From CAIXQW01 sp046049675 (GTDB lineage Bacteria > Bacteroidota > Bacteroidia > Chitinophagales > Chitinophagaceae): a DNA stretch of 64,000 nt. The stretch is taken from NCBI GenBank assembly GCA_046049675.1, contig JBJORA010000041.1, forward strand, positions 1 through 64,000, in the 5' to 3' direction. Below, piece by piece: positions 8,690-17,367 of this stretch. Position numbers and translations under genes: made by a program. Position 1 is the stretch's first letter. Each line of letters opens with the position of its first letter. The notes beneath the pieces were generated by a model. It made no database searches and had not been told where the DNA came from. It saw only the letters and a list, made by a program, of their open reading frames with translations.

Positions 8690-9730
8690 CTAAAAGTGGA
8701 TCGGATTTACCCTCCACTGACCAAGTGTATTGTATTCCAAGCTTGGAAAAGGAAACTTAAGGTTGACCATTTTCGTGAAATCGCGCAAGAATTTACTGCG
8801 CCAAGGAATTTTGCTAAAGTCAATATCTGGCGAGAAATAAAACTGCCTATACCTTGGGATATCACGTCGGTCAAAAGCAGGCGTGCCATTGGAATTGAGC
8901 ACCACATTGCCAAAATCGTCTAGAGCGACATTTTCGTAACCACCATACATGCCTTGCGCGCCATAGCCTACAGCTAGGTTTAGCCATGCAGGCCATTTAC
9001 TTTTGGGCATAAAACTTTTGATATTGCAACTCAACCAATACGTTTGTGCATTGTAATCTTTGAATATTCTTTCTGGCACGGTGCTACCGTATAAGTCGTT
9101 AGCACGCTGCAGCAATTGAACGGTATGGTAATCCTGAATATGCGTACTATATTTCACGATAATGCGTTGATCTTTCCAAGCTAGGGCCTGAGCGGCGTAA
9201 ATGCCAATACCCAAAGAATTGGCACCCATATCAGTCAAGCTAAAGCCCCATTTTTTGCTATGACCGTCCAATATTTCTATCACGCTTAAATAAGCCAAGC
9301 TGCCTCCAGCACCAAGCAATACGCTTTTGCGATGTGAAGCACCAGTCCATTTGAAGAAAGTCGTAAAGAGCTTTGCACCTAAGTAGCTGCTATACGCATG
9401 TCCCACTTTATCTACTTGTTGCCATTCGCAAACATCATCAAACAAGTGAAACTTATCGCGAGGATATTGGCTATACCATATTTGATTCAAAAACAAAAGT
9501 GAGCCACCCCAAATTACACCTGTGCCAATGGCAACAGATTTGTATCTATTTTTATTAAGTTTTTCGCTTTGCTTGATATACTTATCATAGAGCTGAAAAC
9601 CAGGTAGGGGTTTACGCAATGTTGGCACCTTAGGTGTAATCAATACCTTATTAATTAAGCCACCTTGAGCATAACAAGTGCCGCAACTTATCGCGGTAAG
9701 TAAACAGCATATGACGACAAAATTTCTCAA
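8690..9730 (-). CDS. DUF2279 family exported protein, TTG start directly after a stop codon
   Basis: The 346-residue protein begins with a signal peptide ending near CYAQ. Its central part (DKVGHAYSSY, then ILDGHSKKWGFSLTDMGANS) is typical of DUF2279, a family of predicted periplasmic proteins with no known function; the C-terminal half probably forms beta structure at the outer membrane. The start is unusual. The codon immediately before it is the TAG stop of the phosphohexomutase gene in the same frame, so translation must begin at or after TTG 9730, and the signal peptide begins exactly there. No in-frame ATG lies nearby. Expression is probably by coupled re-initiation from the upstream gene. 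Confidence 0.8.
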   Translation of the reverse strand: MRNFVVICCLLTAISCGTCYAQGGLINKVLITPKVPTLRKPLPGFQLYDKYIKQSEKLNKNRYKSVAIGTGVIWGGSLLFLNQIWYSQYPRDKFHLFDDVCEWQQVDKVGHAYSSYLGAKLFTTFFKWTGASHRKSVLLGAGGSLAYLSVIEILDGHSKKWGFSLTDMGANSLGIGIYAAQALAWKDQRIIVKYSTHIQDYHTVQLLQRANDLYGSTVPERIFKDYNAQTYWLSCNIKSFMPKSKWPAWLNLAVGYGAQGMYGGYENVALDDFGNVVLNSNGTPAFDRRDIPRYRQFYFSPDIDFSKIPWRSKFLRDFTKMVNLKFPFPSLEYNTLGQWRVNPIHF

Positions 9731-11125
9731 CTACAAAATTGCTGATTTTACGGCCTCAATAATTTCCATACATTCTTCTTGATTATTGCCCTCTGCATAG
9801 ATGCGCAATACTGGTTCTGTGCCGCTTGCACGCACCATACACCAACAGTCGTTGTTGAGGATGAACTTAAAACCATCAAGCTGACTGGTGCTTACAACTG
9901 TGTGTTTACCAATGCTTGTAAAACCTGCTTTGCAAATTTCTACAGCTTTATGCTTCGCTGCATCTGTTAGCGTTAGATCATCGCGGTGATAAAAGAAACT
10001 ACCTACAACGTCGTATACTTCTTGGCATAATTCTTTCAGCGATTTGCCAGTGGTATTCATGAACTCGTAAATAGTAAGGCCATCAAAAATGCCGTCGCGT
10101 TCTGGAATATGACCTTTGATGCTGATGCCGCCACTTTCTTCACCACCTACAAGTACATCTTCGTTCATCATTATTTCGCTGATATACTTAAACCCAATCG
10201 GCGTTACTTCAATAGGTAAGCCATAGGCTTCGCACATTTTATTGACACGTAGGGTAGTACTTGTTGCAACTGCAACTTTACCGCTGAGATTTTTGTACTT
10301 GAACAAATAGTGTATTAGTAATAAAATAATGTGGTGGCTATCTACGTAAACGCCGTCTTCGTTGTAAAGCGCTATACGATCTGCATCGCCATCGTTGGCT
10401 AAGCCAAACTTTAACTCTGGTGTGCTAGCAATGGTAGCACTTAGTTCAAGCAAATTTTTGTGAAGCGGTTCTGGCGGTGTATTATTGAAAAGCGGATTGC
10501 GCTCACAATGCAGATGCACTGAATTAGGAAACATACGCTTCATTACATTTTGGCCAGCACCAAACATGGCATCGTAAGCTAAACCAAATCTACTTTTGTT
10601 TAGCGCGGCAATGTCAAATTTACTTGCGAGATAATCAATATAAGCTTGCTCTAAATCTACGTATTGCAATAAGCCTTGTTGTTCAAAAGTGGCAAGGTCG
10701 CCGCTAAGCTCAATCTCACGATCTGGGATTAAAGATTCTACTTCCAAGACTTCTGCAACTGGTGTAGGACCACCATGCGCTCCTTTTAACTTAAAGCCGT
10801 TATATGTTGGCGGATTGTGGCTAGCAGTGATAACCACGCCTTGTTGTGCTGTGTATTGTAGCACAGCAAAGCTTATCATGGGCGTGCTCACAAACCCACG
10901 ATGCGAAATTACTTTGATGCCATGATTGCATAGTACCTTGATAGCAGTTTCTACAAAAAGCTCACCTGCATAGCGGCAATCGTGACCAATCACCACAGTT
11001 GGATTAGTATGCTTTTGCTTTAGCCACACACATACGGCTTCTGTAACGCGTGCAACATTTGCTACGGTAAAGTCTTGCGCAATAATTGCGCGCCAGCCAT
11101 CTGTACCGAACTTTATCTTTAACAT
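9731..11125 (-). CDS. Alpha-D-phosphohexomutase (phosphoglucomutase/phosphomannomutase)
   Basis: The enzyme interconverts hexose 1- and 6-phosphates through a phosphoserine. The 464-residue protein has all four family motifs: the phosphoserine loop TASHNPP, the metal loop DGDADR, the sugar loop GGEESGG and the phosphate-binding loop ASGTEPVLRIY. The N terminus IKFGTDGWRAI is typical of the bacterial phosphoglucomutase subgroup rather than GlmM, but substrate preference cannot be read from the sequence. A TATATTTG element ends four bases before its ATG, so the mRNA is probably nearly leaderless. The DUF2279 gene follows with no gap. Confidence 0.92.
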   Translation of the reverse strand: MLKIKFGTDGWRAIIAQDFTVANVARVTEAVCVWLKQKHTNPTVVIGHDCRYAGELFVETAIKVLCNHGIKVISHRGFVSTPMISFAVLQYTAQQGVVITASHNPPTYNGFKLKGAHGGPTPVAEVLEVESLIPDREIELSGDLATFEQQGLLQYVDLEQAYIDYLASKFDIAALNKSRFGLAYDAMFGAGQNVMKRMFPNSVHLHCERNPLFNNTPPEPLHKNLLELSATIASTPELKFGLANDGDADRIALYNEDGVYVDSHHIILLLIHYLFKYKNLSGKVAVATSTTLRVNKMCEAYGLPIEVTPIGFKYISEIMMNEDVLVGGEESGGISIKGHIPERDGIFDGLTIYEFMNTTGKSLKELCQEVYDVVGSFFYHRDDLTLTDAAKHKAVEICKAGFTSIGKHTVVSTSQLDGFKFILNNDCWCMVRASGTEPVLRIYAEGNNQEECMEIIEAVKSAIL

Positions 11126-11129
11126 GGTA

Positions 11130-11137
11130 CAAATATA
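11130..11137 (-). promoter_or_regulatory. -7 promoter element for the phosphohexomutase-DUF2279 unit
   Basis: On the minus strand TATATTTG is followed by four bases and then the ATG, an arrangement seen at several other genes here. Confidence 0.6.
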
Positions 11138-11274
11138 GTGTGGCGAACGCCGCTATGCCACTTGCTTTAGCTGACAATTGCCAACTTTAGCGCTGGGTGT
11201 GAACAATTGCATGTGTATACTTTTTAGTTTTCAATTGCAGCATTCGTAACAGTATCGTAATATTGACTGGTTCA

Positions 11275-11937
11275 ATGGTTTTTACGAGAGAAGATTCATA
11301 TAAGCATAAGAACTGGCGTAAGCGTTTGATTGATGAACTGCGTACGCAGGGCATTGGCGACGAAAATGTGTTGGGCGCAATGATGCGCATACCGCGTCAT
11401 TATTTTTTAGATCCAGCATTTGAAAGTATCGCTTACGAAAATCGCGCGTTTAGTATAGAAGCTGAGCAAACAATTTCGCAACCTTATACGGTGGCATTCC
11501 AAACAAGCTTGCTCAATATTGTAGCTAACCAAAAAGTATTAGAAATTGGCACGGGTAGCGCGTATCAATGTACGATTTTAGCTGAGCTTGGTGCTTTTGT
11601 GTACACGATAGAACGACAGCGAAAACTATTTGATTACAGAGCCAAACACTATCCGTACAAGGGCGAGTACAGTAAACTATTTTTCTTTTGCGGCGACGGT
11701 TTTGTAGGTAACGAAACCAATGCGCCTTATGATAAGATTTTAATTACCGCGGCAGCCCCTTTTGTACCACCTAAACTTGTTGAACAATTAAAAGTTGGCG
11801 GGCAAATGGTGATACCGGTTGATGAAGGTGACGGACAACGCATGAAGCGCCTTACAAAAATTTCTGATACAGAATTACAGGAAGAACAATTTACAATGTT
11901 CAAATTTGTACCAATGCTACCTGGCGTAGATCGTTAG
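11275..11937 (+). CDS. pcm: Protein-L-isoaspartate O-methyltransferase
   Basis: The enzyme methylates L-isoaspartyl residues in aged proteins so that they can revert to aspartate. The 220-residue protein has the family N-terminal region (IPRHYFLDPAF; QTISQPYTVAFQT), the SAM-binding motif VLEIGTGSAYQ and the late motif LKVGGQMVIPV. The start was set at ATG 11275; a TTG at 11263 would add four residues and is less likely. Its TAG stop interlocks with the TAA stop of the convergent GH92 gene over four bases (11934-11937). Confidence 0.92.
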   Translation: MVFTREDSYKHKNWRKRLIDELRTQGIGDENVLGAMMRIPRHYFLDPAFESIAYENRAFSIEAEQTISQPYTVAFQTSLLNIVANQKVLEIGTGSAYQCTILAELGAFVYTIERQRKLFDYRAKHYPYKGEYSKLFFFCGDGFVGNETNAPYDKILITAAAPFVPPKLVEQLKVGGQMVIPVDEGDGQRMKRLTKISDTELQEEQFTMFKFVPMLPGVDR

Positions 11938-14861
11938 TTTTGCTTTTCTGTAAACAGTACTTCGTCTAAGAAGATAAATGCATCGCCACCTGCACCAGGA
12001 TGCCATGATGGCAGCACACCATAATTAGTAGCCTTATAGCGCAAAGATTTTATCGCAATGCTTTTGCCATTTACTGTTGCCTGCGCTATTTTTTGTACAA
12101 TAAAATTTCTGTCGTCGTCGCGCTTGGTATCAAAAGTAAAACTGCATAGTTTTTGAAACTGTTTGCCATCGGTACTATATTCAATTATGCAATTTTTAGG
12201 CAGGAATATCCAACTCTTTTGATCACTTAAAAATCTGCAACCTACACTATCAATTTGTTTTGCTTTATCAAACGTAATCGTTGCCTCAAAATCTTGCGAT
12301 TGATAGCCTTGCCACAAACCGGTACGCCATTCTTCCTTACCTAATAAACCATCTACCAGTGCGGCATCGCCACCACCGCTATAGCTCTTGTTGTAAGTGC
12401 TTGCAATATTGACGCGAACACCCTTTGGCAGAATAAAAAAGTGTGCTTCTTGCGTTTTGCTTTGCAGATTATCGCGTGCGCTGTAAAAACGTATCGTGCA
12501 ACGCTTGTCTATGTAAAACGGACCTACATACATGCGTGGCGCGTCGTTGTTGATGGTATAGAATATTCTTGCATCAGCATCCAAGCAAGTCATTTCTACT
12601 AATTGCGAGTCTGCAAAAATTTGCTTTGCATTTCTAATCACAGGATTTGGCATGGCAACTTGCTGTGGTATGGCTAGTGGCCTCATATTACTTTGCTGCG
12701 GCAAAACAATGCTTGTTGCCTGCGATAAAGTAGCATGATCTAGCGTAGCAGCTTGCGCTATTTTTTTACTATTCTTTATAAGTACGGTTTTTTTGCCATT
12801 ATTATTAATGCGCACACTATCCCACAATGGTGCACATGTTGCATACTGACCATTGCCCGGGCAAATAGGGTAGATGCCAATGCTACTCAGTACATACCAA
12901 GCACTCATTTGTCCGCAGTCTTCGTTGCCAATTAGTCCATCAGGTGCATTTTTGTAAAAGTTATTAAGAATGAAATTTACCTTTTCTTGTAGCTTCTGCG
13001 TTTTACCAACATAGTGATACAGCCATGCAATGTGATGGCTAGGTTCGTTGCCATGTGCGTACTGCCCAATAAGCCCAGTGATATCAGCTTGCTCGCGGCC
13101 TTCAGTTTGTTGCCGTGCTGCAAATAAATTATCCAAGTGTTTTTCAAAACTATCTACGCCACCATGATAATACATTAGGGTATTGATGTGTTGCGGTGCA
13201 TAAAAACTGTACTGCCAACTGTTGGCTTCTGTAAAATTATTATCTACTCTATACGGACTAAAGTTTTGCAACCAAGTGCCATTACTTACTGGTCGCATAA
13301 ATTTTGTTTCTGGATCTAAAATATGAATCCATGCATAGCTACGCTGAATAAATTCTGTTGCAATACTATCGTAGCGAAGCACTGCGTATTGATCAACGCT
13401 GTCAAACAGTACAAGTGTATTGTAAATGTCAGAAGCAACTTGTGCAATACACCAATCGTCGTAGGCGTATTCCAAAGTTTTGCTCACACTTTCGGCATCG
13501 TCGTCGCTGCGGATATAACCGTATTGATTGATACTATTGACACCAGGTTTATTTTCTGTAGCGCTACTCAGCATCAGTTCTAAAAGTTCTTCTGGCGTTT
13601 CAGTTCGGATACCTTTTTGGTACGCATCGTACAATACGCTTACGCCATGGTAGGCAATCATACAATTCGTTTCACAATTGCTGAGTTCCCATACAGGCGT
13701 GCGTTTGGCGGCTTTGCTTTGCGCGGCAATTGTGGCACAAAGATCTTTTGCTAACTTAGTATCTGTAATGGTAAGCAATGGATGCAGCGCACGATAAGTG
13801 TCCCAAAGGCTAAATACATTGTAGAATGTTTTGTTGTCACTTGTGTGTATGGCATCATCCATGCCACGGTACTTGCCTGTTACATCTGCATACATGCTTG
13901 GGTGCGTAAAGCAATGGTAAAGTGCCGTGTAAAAATTTGTTTTTTGTTCAGTGGTGCCACCAAAAACTTCTATGCAAGCAAGCCTTTGGTTCCATGCATT
14001 TGTTGCAGCTTCTTTGTATTGCTCAAAATTATTGTGCTTTGCCTCAGCATCTAAATTAGCCATGGCACCTTCGTTATTCACACTGCTCAAGGCAACTTTA
14101 CATTGAAGTGTGGTGCCCGTACTATCGTGAAATGCAATCAATGCTTTTAGTTTTTTGCGTTTTGCATAAGGGTGCTTGTTGATAGTATCATTGTCAAGAA
14201 AATAAATTTCTTTTATATCTTGATTGAACACAATGTCAAAGTAGACAATTTGCTTATTCGCCCAAGCTTTACTTTTTCTGTAACCGCGCAACCTATTGGG
14301 ATATACCACTTCAAATTCGCTATCCAGTACTTCGTCGCGATGCACGAGGTCTACGATAAGATATTTTTTATTAGCGTTGCTATAAGTGTATTTGTGGATA
14401 CCCACACGTTGGGTTGCTGTGAGCTCCGCGGTAATTTTGTGTTTATCTAAAAGCACCTTATAATAGCCTGCAGCAGCTTGTTCGTTTTTGTGTTTAAATG
14501 TGCTCGCATATTTATTCGTTGTGATTTCTTCTTTGGCCTGTGTTGGCATCAATAATATATCGCCCCAATCACTACAACCTGTGCCACTCAGGTGGGTATG
14601 AGAAAATCCTAGGATACTAGTGTCGCTATAGTGATAACCACTGCAACCATCCCAACTGTTGTCGTTGCGCGTATCTGGGCTTAGCTGCACCATGCCCATC
14701 GGCCAAATAGCACCTGGAAAAGTATGGCCATGTCCGCCAGTACCGATAAACGGATTAACGAATTGGCTGAGCTTGTTGCTGTTTTGACCAAGTGCAAATG
14801 AGCTGCTCAAACACAAGGCGCTGAGTATGAGCAAACTATAAAAAGGTTGTTTTTTAGCCAT
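11934..14861 (-). CDS. GH92 family alpha-mannosidase, exported
   Basis: GH92 enzymes are calcium-dependent exo-alpha-mannosidases, mostly alpha-1,2, acting on N-glycan or yeast mannan type chains. The 975-residue protein has a signal peptide ending near ALGQ, then the diagnostic N-terminal motif VNPFIGTGGHGHTFPGA and FSHTHLSGTG. The catalytic (alpha/alpha)6 domain includes GNEPSHHIAWLYHY and NEDCGQMSAWYVLS. Two C-terminal additions follow: a segment resembling the chitobiase/hexosaminidase C-terminal domain (around NPVIRNAKQIF to IRFYSARD) and a discoidin-like region. No polysaccharide-utilisation SusC/SusD pair lies next to it. Confidence 0.93.
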   Translation of the reverse strand: MAKKQPFYSLLILSALCLSSSFALGQNSNKLSQFVNPFIGTGGHGHTFPGAIWPMGMVQLSPDTRNDNSWDGCSGYHYSDTSILGFSHTHLSGTGCSDWGDILLMPTQAKEEITTNKYASTFKHKNEQAAAGYYKVLLDKHKITAELTATQRVGIHKYTYSNANKKYLIVDLVHRDEVLDSEFEVVYPNRLRGYRKSKAWANKQIVYFDIVFNQDIKEIYFLDNDTINKHPYAKRKKLKALIAFHDSTGTTLQCKVALSSVNNEGAMANLDAEAKHNNFEQYKEAATNAWNQRLACIEVFGGTTEQKTNFYTALYHCFTHPSMYADVTGKYRGMDDAIHTSDNKTFYNVFSLWDTYRALHPLLTITDTKLAKDLCATIAAQSKAAKRTPVWELSNCETNCMIAYHGVSVLYDAYQKGIRTETPEELLELMLSSATENKPGVNSINQYGYIRSDDDAESVSKTLEYAYDDWCIAQVASDIYNTLVLFDSVDQYAVLRYDSIATEFIQRSYAWIHILDPETKFMRPVSNGTWLQNFSPYRVDNNFTEANSWQYSFYAPQHINTLMYYHGGVDSFEKHLDNLFAARQQTEGREQADITGLIGQYAHGNEPSHHIAWLYHYVGKTQKLQEKVNFILNNFYKNAPDGLIGNEDCGQMSAWYVLSSIGIYPICPGNGQYATCAPLWDSVRINNNGKKTVLIKNSKKIAQAATLDHATLSQATSIVLPQQSNMRPLAIPQQVAMPNPVIRNAKQIFADSQLVEMTCLDADARIFYTINNDAPRMYVGPFYIDKRCTIRFYSARDNLQSKTQEAHFFILPKGVRVNIASTYNKSYSGGGDAALVDGLLGKEEWRTGLWQGYQSQDFEATITFDKAKQIDSVGCRFLSDQKSWIFLPKNCIIEYSTDGKQFQKLCSFTFDTKRDDDRNFIVQKIAQATVNGKSIAIKSLRYKATNYGVLPSWHPGAGGDAFIFLDEVLFTEKQN

Positions 14862-14952
14862 TTTGTGGGCTGAAATTACATTGTAAGTGCCTGATTTGAA
14901 GAGAATTCAAAAAAAATTGTTGTAGTTTTATTAACAATTGGCGCATCTATCC

Positions 14953-14960
14953 TATATTTG
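14953..14960 (+). promoter_or_regulatory. -7 promoter element for the DUF6089 gene
   Basis: TATATTTG matches TAnnTTTG and ends eight bases before the ATG at 14969, so the 5' leader is very short. Confidence 0.6.
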
Positions 14961-14968
14961 AGCAGCAA

Positions 14969-15847
14969 ATGAAAAGCACTAAGAGATTTTTGATGGCAGT
15001 TGTACTGAGCTTGCCATTATTTGCACAAGGTCAAGCTGTACCACACCACGAGATGGGCATTTTTGGCGGAACAGCCAATTATTACGGCGATTTGCAGAAA
15101 AAGTTTTTTCCAAACCAAGGCTATGCACCTGTTGGGGGCTTGATGTACAAGTTCTTTACACATCCTGCATTTGGCTTCCGTTTTGGGGCAAGTTATACAG
15201 AATTAACCGCAGCTGATAGCGTTAGCCGTATCATCAGCGACAAGCGTCGTAATCTGAATTTTACAACTAACTTATTTGAGGCGCATGCTGGGTTTGAAGC
15301 AAACTTATTAAAGTGCGATCCTGTATATCATCGCTTTACGCCGTATGTTTTTGGCGGTTTAAGCTTGTTTTATTTTAATCCGTATACCAGCGATGCTAAT
15401 AATAACAAAGTATACCTCAAGCCTTTAAGTACAGAAGGTCAAGGTTTGCCACCTTATGGCGATCGTCAGCCATATAACTTGGTGAATGTTGCCATGCCAA
15501 TGGGTGCAGGTATGAAAGTACTTTGTGGTAAGAAAGTTTATATTAGCGCAGAACTTGGTTTTCGCATGACCTTTACTGATTACTTAGATGATGTAAGCAA
15601 AGGCTATGCAAACATGGATACTTTGTTCCACTACAAAGGCCAGCAAAGTGTAGATTTAAGTTATAGAAGCGATGAACTTCGCGAGGGTTTTGAAAACACC
15701 TATCCCAATTTGAACTTTACGAGGGGCGACAAGCGAAATCAAGATTGGTTTTGGTTTGGCGGAATCGGAATGACTGTCTACTTCGACAGTTTTGGCAACT
15801 TGTGGCCTTATAGGCAAACACGTTGTCCTCGCCCAGTACGACCATAA
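14969..15847 (+). CDS. DUF6089-type outer-membrane beta-barrel protein
   Basis: The 292-residue protein has a signal peptide ending near FAQG, followed by HEMGIFGGTANYYGDL, the typical opening of DUF6089 proteins in Bacteroidota. Alternating hydrophobic and polar strands with aromatic residues (GFRFGASYTEL, YVFGGLSLFYF, FWFGGIGMTVYF) indicate a small outer-membrane barrel. The function is unknown. It is a single-gene unit with its own -7 element and a strong terminator at 15875-15908. Confidence 0.8.
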   Translation: MKSTKRFLMAVVLSLPLFAQGQAVPHHEMGIFGGTANYYGDLQKKFFPNQGYAPVGGLMYKFFTHPAFGFRFGASYTELTAADSVSRIISDKRRNLNFTTNLFEAHAGFEANLLKCDPVYHRFTPYVFGGLSLFYFNPYTSDANNNKVYLKPLSTEGQGLPPYGDRQPYNLVNVAMPMGAGMKVLCGKKVYISAELGFRMTFTDYLDDVSKGYANMDTLFHYKGQQSVDLSYRSDELREGFENTYPNLNFTRGDKRNQDWFWFGGIGMTVYFDSFGNLWPYRQTRCPRPVRP

Positions 15848-15874
15848 TTAAGGGGTATACAAAGAACATATGAG

Positions 15875-15908
15875 CTAGCATTCTACAAGATTAGAATGCT
15901 AGTTTAGT
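15875..15908 (+). terminator. Terminator after the DUF6089 gene
   Basis: CTAGCATTCTA (15875-15885) pairs perfectly with TAGAATGCTAG (15892-15902), followed by a T-rich tract. Confidence 0.75.
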
Positions 15909-16016
15909 TTTAAAGCGAATGTAATTTGTAGCAATGCGTTTTTGAGACGAGGATTTCTAGCGAGAAGGTCAAATTTGACGTATGGCTTTCGCTAGTACAT
16001 TTGAACTAACAGTCTG

Positions 16017-16082
16017 CACCTACGGAGCTAGTTGTAAATCTTTTAATGTATTTCTACAAACAGATAGCCCCGCTGGGGCAAT
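16017..16082. repeat. Possible dispersed REP-like element
   Basis: The 450-base gap 15848-16297 holds no gene. Within it, CACCTACGGAGCT is followed by a stem formed by GTTGTAAAT and ATTTCTACAAAC and then a perfect GCCCC-GCT-GGGGC hairpin (16067-16079). The combination of a CTACAAAC-type stretch with a CGCTGGGG hairpin resembles REP-like units that I know to be scattered between genes in this phylum. Only one copy lies in this window, so repeat status is inferred. Confidence 0.4.
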
Positions 16083-16240
16083 GCGTTTAGCAAGGTCGAT
16101 AGGTATAATGTAGCATACGGCGTTATGCACAAACTGCTTGGTATGTCGGCATAAAGCATTAGCTTCATATGCAAGCTAGTGTGGTTTTATTGCGTATCGT
16201 TCAGCTTCTATTATCATCTGCAGCAAAATATTCACGCCAC

Positions 16241-16270
16241 AAAAAAAGCCCGCATTAATTGCAGGCTTTT
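16241..16270 (-). terminator. Terminator after sucD
   Basis: On the minus strand AAAAGCCTGC (16261-16270) pairs with GCGGGCTTTT (16244-16253) and a run of seven T follows. Confidence 0.8.
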
Positions 16271-16297
16271 GAAATATAATTTTGAATTTGTTTGCTA

Positions 16298-17167
16298 TTA
16301 CGCTAAGGCCTTAGCCATTGTTGCGCCAATATCAGCAGGGCTTTGCGCTACATGAATACCACATTCTGCCATAATCTTCATTTTAGCTTCTGCTGTATCG
16401 TCTGCACCGCCAACAATAGCACCGGCATGGCCCATACGACGACCTGGAGGCGCAGTTTGACCTGCAATAAAGCCAACTACTGGCTTACGCATATTGTCTT
16501 TCAACCAATGGGCAGCTTCTGCTTCCATGCCACCGCCAATTTCGCCAATCATTACAATAGCGTCTGTTTCACTATCGTCCATTAAAAGCTTTACTGCTTC
16601 TAAAGTTGTTGTACCAATAATAGGATCGCCACCAATGCCAATTGCAGTGCTAACACCTAAACCAGCTTTAGCAACTTGGTCTGCAGCTTCGTAGGTTAAG
16701 GTACCACTTTTGCTAACAATACCAACACGACCTTTTTTGAAGATAAAGCCAGGCATGATACCCACTTTTGCTTCGTCGCTTGTAATTACACCAGGGCAGT
16801 TAGGGCCAATCAAACGGCAACCTTTGTCCTTGATGTATTCTTTTACCACAACCATGTCCTGCACGGGAATACCTTCTGTAATACATACGATAGTGCCAAT
16901 GCCAGCATCAGCAGCTTCCATTACTGCATCAGCAGCAAAAGCTGGTGGTACAAAAATGATTGAAACATTTGCACCTGCTTGCTTTACAGCATCAGCTACG
17001 GTATTGAATACTGGTCTGTCTAAGTGCTTGGTGCCACCTTTACCCGGTGTAACGCCGCCAACAACATTAGTGCCGTATTCTATCATTTGTTGTGCATGAA
17101 AGGTGCCTTCGCTACCCGTAAAACCTTGCACAATTACTTTACTGTCTTTATTAACTAAAACGCCCAT
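16298..17167 (-). CDS. sucD: Succinate-CoA ligase, alpha subunit
   Basis: The alpha subunit binds CoA and carries the phosphohistidine for substrate-level ATP or GTP formation in the TCA cycle. The 289-residue protein has VIVQGFTGSEGTFHA, the CoA-binding Rossmann region, IGPNCPGVI, SKSGTLTYE, and GHAGAIVGG holding the active His. The partner sucC is not adjacent, so the subunits are encoded apart. A TAACTTTG element (17182-17189) lies 14 bases before the start codon, and a terminator follows at 16241-16270. Confidence 0.95.
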   Translation of the reverse strand: MGVLVNKDSKVIVQGFTGSEGTFHAQQMIEYGTNVVGGVTPGKGGTKHLDRPVFNTVADAVKQAGANVSIIFVPPAFAADAVMEAADAGIGTIVCITEGIPVQDMVVVKEYIKDKGCRLIGPNCPGVITSDEAKVGIMPGFIFKKGRVGIVSKSGTLTYEAADQVAKAGLGVSTAIGIGGDPIIGTTTLEAVKLLMDDSETDAIVMIGEIGGGMEAEAAHWLKDNMRKPVVGFIAGQTAPPGRRMGHAGAIVGGADDTAEAKMKIMAECGIHVAQSPADIGATMAKALA

Positions 17168-17181
17168 ATAAAAAAGTGCTG

Positions 17182-17189
17182 CAAAGTTA
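17182..17189 (-). promoter_or_regulatory. -7 promoter element for sucD
   Basis: On the minus strand TAACTTTG fits TAnnTTTG, 14 bases before the sucD ATG. Confidence 0.55.
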
Positions 17190-17367
17190 GGTAAAAGCGG
17201 GCAATGTTGTTAGTTGCAAAGAGCGCCAATCGCGTGTAATTTGCTTATTGTGTATAAAATATTGGAAGAACTAGAAGGATGCTAATATCGATACTGGCTA
17301 CAGTTTTTACCAATGCTAGCTTGCACATGTTAGGCAAGTACTTATCTTTACCCATCTAAATTTATAT

